This document shows positions 1-15,200 of a DNA stretch of 64,000 bases, piece by piece; the first letter of the stretch is position 1; every line of letters starts with the position of its first letter. The DNA is from Mytilus trossulus (taxonomy: Eukaryota > Mollusca > Bivalvia > Mytilida > Mytilidae): NCBI RefSeq assembly GCF_036588685.1, contig NC_086377.1, positions 73,972,283 through 74,036,282 of the forward strand. Direction: 5' to 3'. A model generated the notes under the pieces. That model was given only the letters and a program-made list of their open reading frames with translations. It was not told where the DNA came from and searched no databases. A program made the position numbers and the translations under genes.

Positions 1-216
1 TGTAATGAAGTCAAATGTAGAACCCCCTTTATCAAACTTTAACAAAACAGAACAGATCAAACTTCCAATAATTTTCATGATTATGCTTATGATTTATAAA
101 AAAAAAATCTTATTTCATGTTTTTTTGTTTCTTGTAGTTAAAAATATTTCTCTTCAAATTACAACTCTTGTGTACAAACATGATAAAATGTTGTGTTTTT
201 TCTTTTACAGGATATA

Positions 217-234
217 ATGGCAAGTTGGGATAAG
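217..234 (+). CDS. Exon 1 (start codon, MASWDK)
   Basis: A 24-nt exon (211-234) lies between a clean acceptor, tcttttacag, and a donor, gtaagat. It holds ATG at 217 and encodes MASWDK, ending in phase 0 as exon 2 requires. The acceptor implies a non-coding exon further upstream. The upstream codons GAT ATA are also open, so this could instead be an internal microexon. Two damaged copies lie at 983-1005 and 5865-5888; this copy is the only one with both splice sites intact. Confidence 0.6.
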
Positions 235-3200
235 GTAAGATTTTCTTCTTTAAAGTCAATGGTCATGTTACCTATGTTGTCTATAAATTGTACATAAAGA
301 TACAGAAGTGTAGTATTCTCAGAGTCAGTGTCATGTGACCTATGTCATGTGACCTATGTCATGTGACCTATGTCATGTGACCTATGTCATTTGACCTATG
401 TTGTCTATAAATTGTACATAAAGATACAGAAGTGTAGTATTCTCAGAGTCAGTCAGTGTCATGTGACCTATGTTGTCTATATAAGGTACATAAAGATACA
501 GGAGTAGTATTCTCAGAGTCAGTCAGTGTCATGTGACCTATGTCATGTGACCTATGTCATGTGACCTGTGTTGTCTATAAATTGTACATAAAGATACAGA
601 AGTGTAGTATTCTCAGAGTCAGTCAGAGTCATGTGACCTATGTTGTCTATATAAGGTACATAAAGATACAGGAGTAGTATTCTCAGAGTCAGTCAGTGTC
701 ATGTGACCTATGTCATGTGACCTGTGCTGTCTATAAATTGTACATAAAGATACAGGAGTGTAGTATTCTCAGAGTCAGTCAGAGGGAGAATAGGGGAAAT
801 TAAATTGACTACAGTGAACAGAATTTCAATATACAAAATTATCGCTATTTTACGAAATTTTCCTTTGATCTTACTAACTGATAATTTCCTTTCTCAGTAC
901 TGTAGAGTGGTACCAAAAATTATCGCTAGAAACTAAGGGCGCACATGCCATTGTCAATGAAATTGTGTTTTTCTTTTTCAAGATTTAAAAGCAAGTTGGA
1001 ATAAGGTAAGATTTTCTTCTTAAAAATCAATGGTCATGTGACTTATGTTGTCTATAAAATGTACATAAAGTTACAGGCGTGCAGTATTCTCAGATTCAGT
1101 CAGTGTCATGTGACATATGTCATGTGACCTACATGTATATCGTCTATAAACTGTACATAAAGATACAGGCGTGCAGTATTTTCAGAGTCAGTTAGTGTCA
1201 TGTGACCTATGTTGTCTATAAACTGTACATAAAAGATACAAGTGTGTTAAATAAGTATTCTAAGAGTCAGTCAGTGTCACATGACCTATGTCATGTGACC
1301 TATGTTTTCTATAAACTACATAAAGATACAGACGTGCAGTTTTCGTAGTCAGTCAGTGTCATGTGACCTATGTCATGTGGTCTTAGTCATATGACCTATG
1401 TCATATGATCTATGTCATGCGACCTATGTCATGTGACCTATGTTGTCTATAAACTGTACATAAAGATACAGGAGTGCAGTATTCTCAGGGGAGAACAGGA
1501 GAAATCAACATTACTACAGTGAACAGAATTCCAAAGGGAAATAACTAATTTTTTAAAACATTTTTAAAAGACATTGTATAAATGATAAATGACATTTTAT
1601 GTTTTTTCTCTCCTTTCTTTGGTCAAATGTTGGTAAATTGTTTGAAGAATTTTCTGAATGTTATATGTATATATAATTTTATGAAGTGAACTCCTCTAAT
1701 TAGATAGTAATCTATTTTTATTAAAGGATATATTTCATTACATTTAAAGTTGTTGGCATGGATAGAAAAGTTGCAGATCTATATTAGTTTGTGACGAATG
1801 AAAGAAAAAAATTGGACCTTTTAATTATATTTGATTATAATTTGACAATAGATATAACATTGTGTTACATCATATCTAATTTTAGAGAACTATTTTTAGT
1901 GATTAAATCATATCTAATGTTAGAGTACTATGTTCGACCATATTTCTGTTCAAAGGGAAATAACCTTAAACTTATTCAATGAACAAGTAATAGGTCGAGA
2001 ACTCTAAATTTCCTGACGTCAGAATAAATTTGCATAGTAATTTCCAAAACACAAGGCCAAAATGGCCTTGAAAAACTGACCAATCGACTCAATGAACTAC
2101 AATGCATTGTGGGCTACTACGAGTTTACTACAACTCGACATGCTCGAAAACACGTGGAATTAATGAAAAAACTGTCAACTAATATAGTGTCTGGGACTCT
2201 CAAAATAAATGTTTTTGTTCTGCGAATACGTTCATTGTAAGATATATAACATAATCTTCAATTTGCATGATTGAAAAAGTATTGCTTACGAGCTTCACTG
2301 TTCGACTTTAATTTCTTTCTCGCCTTGTAAAAGAAGTTAAACAGGTTTTTGTCGAGCCTGCAACTTTTGTTGCAGAAAGCTCGACATAAGGATAGTGATC
2401 CGGCGGCGGCGGCGTTAGCGAACTTCTTAAAAGCTTTATATTTTAGCAGGTGAAAGACCTGGATGCTTCATACTTTGTATGTATATGCCTCATGTTACGA
2501 AGTTTCCGTCAGTCACATGTCCAATGTCCTTGACCTCATTTTCATGGTTCAGTGACCACTTGAAAAAAAAGTTCAGATTTTTTGTAATGTTGAATTCTCT
2601 CTTATTATAAGTATTTGGTATGTGCGTACCTTGCAAGGTCCTCATGCCCATCAGACAGTTTTCACTTGACCTTGACCTCATTTCATGGATCAGTGAACAA
2701 GGTTAAGTTTTGGTGGTCAAGTCCATATTTCAGATACTATAAGCAATAGGGCTAGTATATTCGGTGTATGGAAGGACTGTAAGGTGCATATGTCTAACTG
2801 GCAGGTGTCATCTGACCTTGACCTCATTTTCATGGTTCAGTGGTTATAGTTAAGTTTTTGTGTTTTGGTCTGTTGTTCTCATACTTTATGCAATAGGTCT
2901 ACTATATTTGTTGTATGGAATGATTGTAAGGTGTACATGTCTAGCGGCAAATGTCATCAGACCTTGACCTCATTTTCATGGTTCAGTGGTCAAGGTTAAG
3001 TTTTTGAGTTTTGGTCTTTTTATCTAATATTATATGCCAAAGGTCAACTATATTTGGTGTATGGAATTATTTTATGATCTATATGTCAGTCCAGCAGGTT
3101 TCATTTGACCATGACCACAATTTCACGGTTTATTGCACAATGTTTTTAGTTTTTGTGTTTTGGTCTATTTTTCTTAAACTATAAGTAATAGGTCAACTAT

Positions 3201-6200
3201 ATTTGTTGTATGGAAGCATTGTTAGCTGTACATGTCTGCCAGACATGGTTCATCTGACCTTGACCATATTTTCATGGTTCATTGGTCTTTGTTTAGCTAT
3301 CTTGGTTAATGTTAAGTTGATGTGACAGTTGTAATAAAGCTTTATATTTAGGACTATCAACATAATATCAATGATTAGTAAAGAAGGCGAGACAATTTAG
3401 CGTGTGCACTCTTGTTTTCCATTGTTGTACCTGTGCAATAATTTCAAGACGTGAAACCGTGAAATTTCGTATGAAGTGATTACTGTCAAGTATGAAATGT
3501 AATCTCTTTAAAACATATATAATGTCATTCCAAAAACATTTCTGCCTCAAAAAACACAAAAACTGGCACAGAAACACTTCTATATGTACTGGATGTGTAA
3601 ACTTTTTATCAGGATCTGAACATCATAATATTCAGTATGCTAAAAATAAGTGTTATTAAAGCTCGGACGGTAAATAGCTTAACATATTTTGTATAGTTTC
3701 ATCACTCGATGCATAAAATTGAGAATGGAAATTCGGAATGTGTCAAAGAGACAACAACCCGACTATAGAACAGACAACAGCAGAGTCTGTCATAGGTATT
3801 TTTATCTTTCGGCTGCTGTCCTGTGCAATATCTCCGATTATATTAATCCTCTGGATCATAGTGGGTGCAATATTACCTATTAAGTTAGAAATACGACGAT
3901 GAGGTATAAGGGCCAATTGCTATATCTCTCCATTCAATACACAATCTAGTAAAGTAAGCAATCATAGGTTCGTTGCTGAAAAGTAAGCTACAAAGGGACC
4001 AAAAATTATTTGTGTAAAATAACATAAAAAAAAACGGCCTTATTTTATATACAAAAATAGAAATTTTTATATCCAATGCATAAAAGAAATATAGTAGGTT
4101 TAGGTGTAAAGGTGCAATTTTCACAAAATATATCAAATTTCCAACGTTGTCGAACATAAACATGGATAACATCATTAATGATTTTATTAAGATTGACAAA
4201 TGTTCGAGTCCGAGTCCTTTAAAAATTAAAAAAAAATCTTGTATCTCCATTTGAAAAAAAATCTTAGCAAAGACGAAAACCATATGAAACAACAGTTGTT
4301 TTCCACTACCGTCAGAGCAAAGGGAACAGTTTGAAAGTTCCAAATACTGAAATATGTCAAAAACCAATACTTTTTAGTAAACACTGTGATGTATGTAAAT
4401 ACTTTATAATGGAAACCCGAACTTCTGAGGGATGTTTATATACAAAAATAAGGAGATGGGGTATGATTGCCAAATGGGACAATTATCCACTTAAGCACAA
4501 ATAAAGTGGATATAAGTAATGATAGGCAACTGTAACGCCTTCAACAATGAGAAAACCCCATACCGTATAGTCGGCTATTAATGGCCACGATTGATGATTT
4601 TACGCTATTGTCTCTTAAAGACAAATATATAAACACATTTTGTCCTCGATTTAAATTACTTTTTAAACATAAAAGTAGGTGCAATATATATTTTTAAACT
4701 CAAAAAGTTTAGTGACCCCATCAGCGTGATCAGATACTTGACAAACTCTTAGTCTTCGTCTTTTGTATGAACACAAAATTCATGGATCACACATTTCTCT
4801 TTAACTATCTATACGAAAGTTTCTGCACACATGAATATTAGCATCGGCTGTAATCGACGGCTAACTTTACACTTGTATGTTTGTCTGATGTGTAATTGTG
4901 TTTTTCACTGTTGTTTCGTTGCTGTCTGGTAGACAAATACATGAATTCTGCATGTCATCATCAAACACGTGAATATCTATATATCTGGTAAATCACACAC
5001 TTTTTCTTCGCATTGAAAGAACTCTTCATTAATCTAAGCATGGAACCAATACTTTATATCACATACTATAAATGTGGATACAAAAAATTAAAAACTAAGC
5101 AAAATTGTTAATCCCGCATTGCACGACAAAATGTGTTGTATTTAAGTAAGTAGCACGTGTTCTTGGTTGATTGTAAACATGAAGTAGTCCATAATGCATT
5201 GTTGCTCATTAAGTGGATTGGTAAAAAAAAACAGGTAACAATAAATTGCGTCACACGTAAATAAACAATTACACGTGCGAGAACATAAGTATGCTAATTC
5301 ATGCATTTCCATATAAGGTAGTGTTCCTGACCTGAGTAATGATAACATCAAAATTTCTTTTTGGCTTTTTTTTAAAGTCATGTGTGTTATGAAGGTAGAT
5401 GTCACAGTTGTTATGTGGTAATTAATTTTTGCTGTACACGTGTGTTAATGTTTATTTTTTTACATGATCCTGTTTGTGTTTCAGATTTGCAAATATCATT
5501 TTCATTATTAATTAAAAATGTACTTTCAATAAATTTTAGGGAGGAAGCTTGATGGTTCGTGGCATTCCCTCTTAATTAAAAAATAATCACTTATAAATAT
5601 TCAATCAGAATCCAAATTCAGAGCTGTTTTAAGCTTAAATGTTGTGTCCATACTTGTTCAACTGTTCAGGGTTGGACCTACATTGTATGCAGGAAAAAAC
5701 AGTTTGCTGTCACTTGACAGCCTCTTGTTCTTATTGTTGAAGGCCGTACCGATGCCTATAATTGCTTACATCCACTTCATTTGAACTTAAGTGGATAGTT
5801 GTCTCATTGGTAATCATATCTCCTTATTTTAATAAATATACAATTATTTCATTTTCTTTTACATGATATAATGGCAAGTTGGGATAAGGTAAGTTTTTCT
5901 TCTTAAAAGTCATTGTCATGTGACCTATGTCATGTGTCCCATGTTGTCTATAAACTGTACATAAAGATACAGGTGTGTAGTATTCTCAGAGTCAGTCAGT
6001 GTCATGTGACCTATAAAATGTATGTCATGTGATCTATGTTGTCTACAAACTGTACATAAAGATACAGGTGTGCAGTATTCTCAGAGTCAGTCAGTGTCAT
6101 GTGACCTATGTCATGTGACTTATGTTGTCTATAAAATGTACATTAAGATACAGGTGTGTAATATTCTCAGAGTCAGTCAGTGTCATGTGACTTATGTCAT

Positions 6201-9200
6201 GTGACCTATGTTATAAAGATACAGGCGTGCAGTTTTCTCAGGGGGAGAACAGGAGAAATCAAAATGACTACAGTGAACAGAATTTCAATATACAAAATTC
6301 CAGTAGACAAAAAAAACGAAACGTAAGATATTGTAGGACATTAACAACTCTTTAAGTCGAAGAGAATCTGACAACGCCATAGAAAAAAATGAAAAACAAT
6401 CAAAATTCAACAGTCTACATTAGTCATTTCAGGGCCTTTTATAGCTGACTATGCCATATGGGCTTTGATCATTGTTGAAGGCTGTACGGTGACCTATAGT
6501 TGTTATTTTCTGTGTCATTTGGTCTATTTTGTAGAATTGTCCCTTTTGCAATCATACCACATCTTCTTTTTATATTCAAAACATTACATAGAAAACTAAA
6601 GACAGAGCAACACAAACCTCAACAAAAACTTAGGCTGATCTCAAAACTGATGCATAATACAATTGTCTACAGACTTTTCTAAAAAAAAAATCTGAAATTA
6701 TACACAACAATTTCACTCCTTCTTGGTAATCACTGTATTTGGTATAAACTGTTGAAACTGTAAAAATGTAGCTTGTTAAATTCAATTATTACATTAATGA
6801 TACATTTGTATGTTCTAGAGGAAAATGTAAAAAAATTGTTTTGCTTACAGAAACTTCTTACAGCTGCAGAGAATGGGAATATAAAAGAGGTAGAATTATG
6901 TGTAAAGAACGGAGCTAACTTGGAATGTAGAACTGATGATTATGTAAGTGAAGAAAAATGTTTAACACATTAACAGATATTTATTATATAGTACACATAA
7001 TGTGGATCATTTTAACATTTCCCTTGTTAGTGCTCAATGATTCACTGTACATGTGACCTAGCAATGACACTCTTATTCCCAACACCAACATGTGATAAAA
7101 TAATGTCCCTCTTATACCATGTATACTACACACCAGCATGTGACATAACAATGTCCCTCTTATACCATGTATACCCCACACCAGCATGTGTTATAACAAT
7201 GTCCCTCTTATACCATGTATACTCCACACCAGCATGTGGCATAACAATATCCCTCTTATACCATGTATAACCCACACCAGCATGTGACATAACAATGTCC
7301 CTCTTATACCATGTATACTCCACACCAGCATGTGACATAACAATGTCCCTCTTATACCATGTATACTCCACACCAGCATGTGACAACAATGTCCCTCTTA
7401 TACCATGTATACTCCACACCAGCATGTGACATAACAATGTCCCTCTTATACCATGTATACTCCACACCAGCATGTGACATAACAATGTCCCTCTAATACC
7501 ATGTATACTCCACACCAGCATGTGACATAACAATGTCCCTCTTATACCATGTATACTCCACACCAACATGTGACATAACAATGTCCCTCTTATACCGTGT
7601 ATACCCAATACCAGCATGTGACATAACAATGTCCCTCTTATACCATGTATACCCCACACCAGCATGTGACATAACAATGTCCCTCTTATACCATGTATAC
7701 CCCACACCAGCATGTGACATAACAATGTCCCTCTAATACCATGTATACCCCACACCAGCATGTGACATAACAATGTCCCTCTAATACCATGTATACTCCA
7801 CACCAGCATTTGACATAACAATGTCCCTCTTATACCATGTATACTCCACACCAACATGTGACATTACAATGTCCCTCTTATACCATGTATACTCCACACC
7901 AGCATGTGACATAACAATGTCCCTCTTATACCATGTATACTCCACACCAGCATGTGACATAACAATGTCCCTCTTATACCATGTATACTCCACACCAGCA
8001 TGTGACATAACAATGTCCCTCTTATACCATGTATACTCCACACCAGCATGTGACATAACAATGTCCCTCTTATATCATGTATACTCCACACCAGCATGTG
8101 ACATAACAATGTCCCTCTTATACCATGTATACTCCACACCAGCATGTGACATAACAATGTCCCTCTTATACCATGTATACTCCACACCAGCATGTGACAT
8201 AACAATGTCCCTTTTATACCCCACACCAGCATGTGACATTGTGACATAACAATGTCCCTCTTATACCCAACACCAGCATGTGACATTGTGACATAACAAT
8301 GTCCCTCTTATACCCAACACCAACCTCTGACATAACAATATCCCTCTTGTACCCAACACCCACCTCTGACATAACAATGTCCCTCTTATACCCAAAACCA
8401 ACATCTGACATAACAACTTTACTATCATACCTAACACCAACCTCTGACATAACCATGACACTTTTATGCCCAACACCAATATGTGACATAGCAATGACAC
8501 TCTAATACCCAACACCAACATGTGACATAAAATAACTTTAACAGTACTAATTTTTTCTGCACCAGATAAGGATTTCGACAATAAATGTCTCTTCAGTGAT
8601 GCTCGAGGACAAAATATTTGCAAATCCAAAGCTTATTAAAACGATGAACAATGACACTCTTTACCTCAACACCAACATGTGACATATCAATGACACTCTT
8701 ATACTCAACACCACTATGTGACACAGCAATGACACTCTTTACCTAAACACCAACATGTGACATATAGTTATCAAACGTACCAGGATTATAATTTTATACG
8801 CCAGACGCGCGTTTCGTCTACATAAGACTCATCAGTGACGCTCATATCAAAATAGTTAAAAAGCCAAACAAATACAAAGTTGAAGAGCATTGAGGACCCA
8901 AAATTCCAAAAAGTTGTGCCAAATACGGCTAAGGTAATCTACTCCTGGGGTAAGAAAATCCTTAGTTTTTCAAATAATTCAAAGTTTTGTAAACAGAAAA
9001 TGTATAAAAATGACCATATAATTGATATTCATGTCAACACCGAAGTGCTGACTACTGGGCTGGTGATACCCTCGGGGACAAAACGTCCACCAGCAGTGGC
9101 ATCGACCCAGTGGTGTAAATAGTTATCAAACGTACCAGGATTATAATTTTATACGCCAGACGCGCGTTTCGTCTACATAAGACTCATCAGTGACGCTCAT

Positions 9201-12200
9201 ATCAAAATAATTAAAAAGCCAAACAAATACAAAGTTGAAGAGCATTGAGGACCCAAAATTCCAAAAAGTTGTGCCAAATACGGCTAAGGTAATCTACTCC
9301 TGGGGTAAGAAAATCCTTAGTTTTTCAAATAATTCAAAGTTTTGTAAACAGAAAATGTATAAAAATGACCATATAATTGATATTCATGTCAACACCGAAG
9401 TGCTGACTACTGGGCTGGTGATACCCTCGGGGACGAAACGTCCACCAGCAGTGGCATCGACCCAGTGGTGTAAATAGTTATCAAACGTACCAGGATTATA
9501 ATTGTATACGCCAGACGCGCGTTTCGTCTACATAAGACTCATCAGTGACGCTCATATCAAAATAGTTAAAAAGCCAAACAAATACAAAGTTGAAGAGCAT
9601 TGAGGACCCAAAATTCCAAAAAGTTGTGCCAAATACGGCTAAGGTAATCTACTCCTGGGGTAAGAAAATCCTTAGTTTTTCAAATAATTCAAAGTTTTGT
9701 AAACAGAAAATGTATAAAAATGACCATATAATTGATATTCATGTCAACACCGAAGTGCTGACTACTGGGCTGGTGATACCCTCGGGGACAAAACGTCCAC
9801 CAGCAGTGGCATCGACCCAGTGGTGTAAATAGTTATCAAACGTACCAGGATTATAATTTTATACGCCAGACGCGCGTTTCGTCTACATAAGACTCATCAG
9901 TGACGCTCATATCAAAATAATTAAAAAGCCAAACAAATACAAAGTTGAAGAGCATTGAGGACCCAAAATTCCAAAAAGTTGTGCCAAATACGGCTAAGGT
10001 AATCTACTCCTGGGGTAAGAAAATCCTTAGTTTTTCAAATAATTCAAAGTTTTGTAAACAGAAAATGTATAAAAATGACCATATAATTGATATTCATGTC
10101 AACACCGAAGTGCTGACTACTGGGCTGGTGATACCCTCGGGGACGAAACGTCCACCAGCAGTGGCATCGACCCAGTGGTGTAAATAGTTATCAAACGTAC
10201 CAGGATTATAATTTTATACGCCAGACGCGCGTTTCGTCTACATAAGACTCATCAGTGACGCTCATATCAAAATAGTTAAAAAGCCAAACAAATACAAAGT
10301 TGAAGAGCATTGAGGACCCAAAATTCCAAAAAGTTGTGCCAAATACGGCTAAGGTAATCTACTCCTGGGGTAAGAAAATCCTTAGTTTTTCAAATAATTC
10401 AAAGTTTTGTAAACAGAAAATGTATAAAAATGACCATATAATTGATATTCATGTCAACACCGAAGTGCTGACTACTGGGCTGGTGATACCCTCGGGGACA
10501 AAACGTCCACCAGCAGTGGCATCGACCCAGTGGTGTAAATAGTTATCAAACGTACCAGGATTATAATTTTATACGCCAGACGCGCGTTTCGTCTACATAA
10601 GACTCATCAGTGACGCTCATATCAAAATAATTAAAAAGCCAAACAAATACAAAGTTGAAGAGCATTGAGGACCCAAAATTCCAAAAAGTTGTGCCAAATA
10701 CGGCTAAGGTAATCTACTCCTGGGGTAAGAAAATCCTTAGTTTTTCAAATAATTCAAAGTTTTGTAAACAGAAAATGTATAAAAATGACCATATAATTGA
10801 TATTCATGTCAACACCGAAGTGCTGACTACTGGGCTGGTGATACCCTCGGGGACGAAACGTCCACCAGCAGTGGCATCGACCCAGTGGTGTAAATAGTTA
10901 TCAAATGTACCAGGATTATAATTTTATACGCCAGACGCGCGTTTCGTCTACATAAGACTCATCAGTGACGCTCATATCAAAATAGTTAAAAAGCCAAACA
11001 AATACAAAGTTGAAGAGCATTGAGGACCCAAAATTCCAAAAAGTTGTGCCAAATACGGCTAAGGTAATCTACTCCTGGGGTAAGAAAATCCTTAGTTTTT
11101 CAAATAATTCAAAGTTTTGTAAACAGAAAATGTATAAAAATGACCATATAATTGATATTCATGTCAACACCGAAGTGCTGACTACTGGGCTGGTGATACC
11201 CTCGGGGACGAAACGTCCACCAGCAGTGGCATCGACCCAGTGGTGTAAATAGTTATCAAACGTACCAGGATTATAATTTTATACGCCAGACGCGCGTTTC
11301 GTCTACATAAGACTCATCAGTGACGCTCATATCAAAATAGTTAAAAAGCCAAACAAATACAAAGTTGAAGAGCATTGAGGACCCAAAATTCCAAAAAGTT
11401 GTGCCAAATACGGCTAAGGTAATCTACTCCTGGGGTAAGAAAATCCTTAGTTTTTCAAATAATTCAAAGTTTTGTAAACAGAAAATGTATAAAAATGACC
11501 ATATAATTGATATTCATGTCAACACCGAAGTGCTGACTACTGGGCTGGTGATACCCTCGGGGACGAAACGTCCACCAGCAGTGGCATCGACCCAGTGGTG
11601 TAAATAGTTATCAAATGTACCAGGATTATAATTTTATACGCCAGACGCGCGTTTCGTCTACATAAGACTCATCAGTGACGCTCATATCAAAATAGTTAAA
11701 AAGCCAAACAAATACAAAGTTGAAGAGCATTGAGGACCCAAAATTCCAAAAAGTTGTGCCAAATACGGCTAAGGTAATCTACTCCTGGGGTAAGAAAATC
11801 CTTAGTTTTTCAAATAATTCAAAGTTTTGTAAACAGAAAATGTATAAAAATGACCATATAATTGATATTCATGTCAACACCGAAGTGCTGACTACTGGGC
11901 TGGTGATACCCTCGGGGACGAAACGTCCACCAGCAGTGGCATCGACCCAGTGGTGTAAATAGTTATCAAACGTACCAGGATTATAATTTTATACGCCAGA
12001 CGCGCGTTTCGTCTACATAAGACTCATCAGTGACGCTCATATCAAAATAGTTAAAAAGCCAAACAAATACAAAGTTGAAGAGCATTGAGGACCCCAAAAA
12101 GTTGTGCCAAATACGGCTAAGGTAATCTACTCCTGGGGTAAGAAAATCCTTAGTTTTTCAAATAATTCAAAGTTTTGTAAACAGAAAATGTATAAAAATG

Positions 12201-15200
12201 ACCATATAATTGATATTCATGTCAACACCGAAGTGCTGACTACTGGGCTGGTGATACCCTCGGGGACGAAACGTCCACCAGCAGTGGCATCGACACAGTG
12301 GTGTAAATAGTTATCAAACGTACCAGGATTATAATTTTATACGCCAGACGCGCGTTTCGTCTACATAAGACTCATCAGTGACGCTCATATCAAAATAGTT
12401 AAAAAGCCAAACAAATACAAAGTTGAAGAGCATTGAGGACCCAAAATTCCAATCAATGACACTCTTATGCTCAACACCAACATGTGACATAGCAATGACA
12501 CTCTTATACTCAACACCAACATGTGACACATCAATGACACTCTTTACCTAAACACCAACATGTGACATAGCAATGACACTCTCATAGTCAACACCAACAT
12601 GTGACATAGCAATGCCACTCTCCTAATCAACACCAACATGTGACATATCAATGACACTGTTATGCTCAACATCAACATGTGACATAGCAATGACACTCTT
12701 ATTGTCAACACCAACATGTGACATAGCAATGACACTCTTTACCTAAACACCAACATGTGCCATAGCAATGACACTCTACCTCAACACCAACATGTGACAT
12801 AGCAATGACACTCTTTACCTCAACACCAACATGTGACATAGCAATGGCACTCTTATAGTCAACACCAACATGTGACATAAAATAACTTTAACAGTAGCAA
12901 TTGTTTCTGCACCAGATGCAGATTTCGACAATAAATGTCTCTTCAGTGATGCTCGAGGACAAAATATTTGAAAATCCAAAGCTTATTAAAACGATGAAGA
13001 GCTATGATCCAAAAAGGTACAAGACACATATCAATGACACTTATTACCTCAACACCAACATGTGATATATCAATGACACTCTTTACCTCAACACTAACTT
13101 GTGACATAGCAATGACACTCTTATTGTCAACACCAACATGTGACATAGCAATGACACTCTTATAGTCAACACCAACATGTGACATAGCAATGACACTCTT
13201 ATAGTCAACACCAACATGTGACGTAGCAATGACACTCGATACTCAACACCAACATGTGACATAACAATGACACTCTTATAGTCAACACCAACATGTCACT
13301 TAGCAATGTCACTCTTATTGTCAACACCAACATGTGACATAGCAATGACACTCTTATAGTCAACACCAACATGTCACTTAGCAATGTCACTCTTATAGTC
13401 AACACCAACATGTGACATAGCAATGATACTCTTTACCTCAACACCAACATGTGACATAGCAATGAAACTCTTTACCTCAACACCAACATGTGACATGGCA
13501 ATGCCACTCTTATAGTCAACACCAACATGTGATACCCTCGGGGACGAAACGTCCACCAGCAGTGGCATCGACCCAGTAGTGTAAATAGTTATCAAATGTA
13601 CCAGGATTATAATTTTATACGCCAGACGCGCGTTTCGTCTACATAAGACTCATCAGTGACGCTCATATCAAAATAGTTAAAAAGCCAAACAAATACAAAG
13701 TTGAAGAGCATTGAGGACCCAAAATTCCAAAAAGTTGTGCCAAATACGGCTAAGGTAATCTACTCCTGGGGTAAGAAAATCCTTAGTTTTTCAAATAATT
13801 CAAAGTTTTGTAAACAGAAAATGTATAAAAATGACCATATAATTGATATTCATGTCAACACCGAAGTGCTGACTACTGGGCTGGTGATACCCTCGGGGAC
13901 GAAACGTCCACCAGCAGTGGCATCGACCCAGTGGTGTAAATAGTTATCAAACGTACCAGGATTATAATTTTATACGCCAGACGCGCGTTTCGTCTACATA
14001 AGACTCATCAGTGACGCTCATATCAAAATAGTTAAAAAGCCAAACAAATACAAAGTTGAAGAGCATTGAGGACCCCAAAAAGTTGTGCCAAATACGGCTA
14101 AGGTAATCTACTCCTGGGGTAAGAAAATCCTTAGTTTTTCAAATAATTCAAAGTTTTGTAAACAGAAAATGTATAAAAATGACCATATAATTGATATTCA
14201 TGTCAACACCGAAGTGCTGACTACTGGGCTGGTGATACCCTCGGGGACGAAACGTCCACCAGCAGTGGCATCGACACAGTGGTGTAAATAGTTATCAAAC
14301 GTACCAGGATTATAATTTTATACGCCAGACGCGCGTTTCGTCTACATAAGACTCATCAGTGACGCTCATATCAAAATAGTTAAAAAGCCAAACAAATACA
14401 AAGTTGAAGAGCATTGAGGACCCAAAATTCCAATCAATGACACTCTTATGCTCAACACCAACATGTGACATAGCAATGACACTCTTATACTCAACACCAA
14501 CATGTGACACATCAATGACACTCTTTACCTAAACACCAACATGTGACATAGCAATGACACTCTCATAGTCAACACCAACATGTGACATAGCAATGCCACT
14601 CTCCTAATCAACACCAACATGTGACATATCAATGACACTGTTATGCTCAACATCAACATGTGACATAGCAATGACACTCTTATTGTCAACACCAACATGT
14701 GACATAGCAATGACACTCTTTACCTAAACACCAACATGTGCCATAGCAATGACACTCTACCTCAACACCAACATGTGACATAGCAATGACACTCTTTACC
14801 TCAACACCAACATGTGACATAGCAATGGCACTCTTATAGTCAACACCAACATGTGACATAAAATAACTTTAACAGTAGCAATTGTTTCTGCACCAGATGC
14901 AGATTTCGACAATAAATGTCTCTTCAGTGATGCTCGAGGACAAAATATTTGAAAATCCAAAGCTTATTAAAACGATGAAGAGCTATGATCCAAAAAGGTA
15001 CAAGACACATATCAATGACACTTATTACCTCAACACCAACATGTGATATATCAATGACACTCTTTACCTCAACACTAACTTGTGACATAGCAATGACACT
15101 CTTATTGTCAACACCAACATGTGACATAGCAATGACACTCTTATAGTCAACACCAACATGTGACATAGCAATGACACTCTTATAGTCAACACCAACATGT

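Noticed and set aside
2014..2110. Promoter elements (tgacgtca, and actacaatgcattgtggg resembling a ZNF143-type site)
   Set aside because: Single short matches in an AT-rich intron, with no CpG-rich context or transcript support.
3885..4367. A 160-residue minus-strand protein
   Set aside because: Phe/Leu/Ile-rich composition typical of AT-rich DNA, no domain, no conserved motif, lies in the first intron.
7037..8489. Overlapping 120-240-codon frames on both strands
   Set aside because: The 48-bp unit is 16 codons; the same argument applies, and the frames end where unit length changes.
8764..12452. A CRISPR-like array
   Set aside because: There are no short repeats with unique spacers. The whole 355-bp unit repeats, and the genome is eukaryotic.
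8880..14291. An 80-residue protein encoded a dozen times in tandem
   Set aside because: The frame starts at TTG with no ATG in that position. Copy identity follows from recent satellite growth, not selection. There is no splice or promoter context and no domain. Substitution patterns in diverged genomic copies would be needed to revive it.
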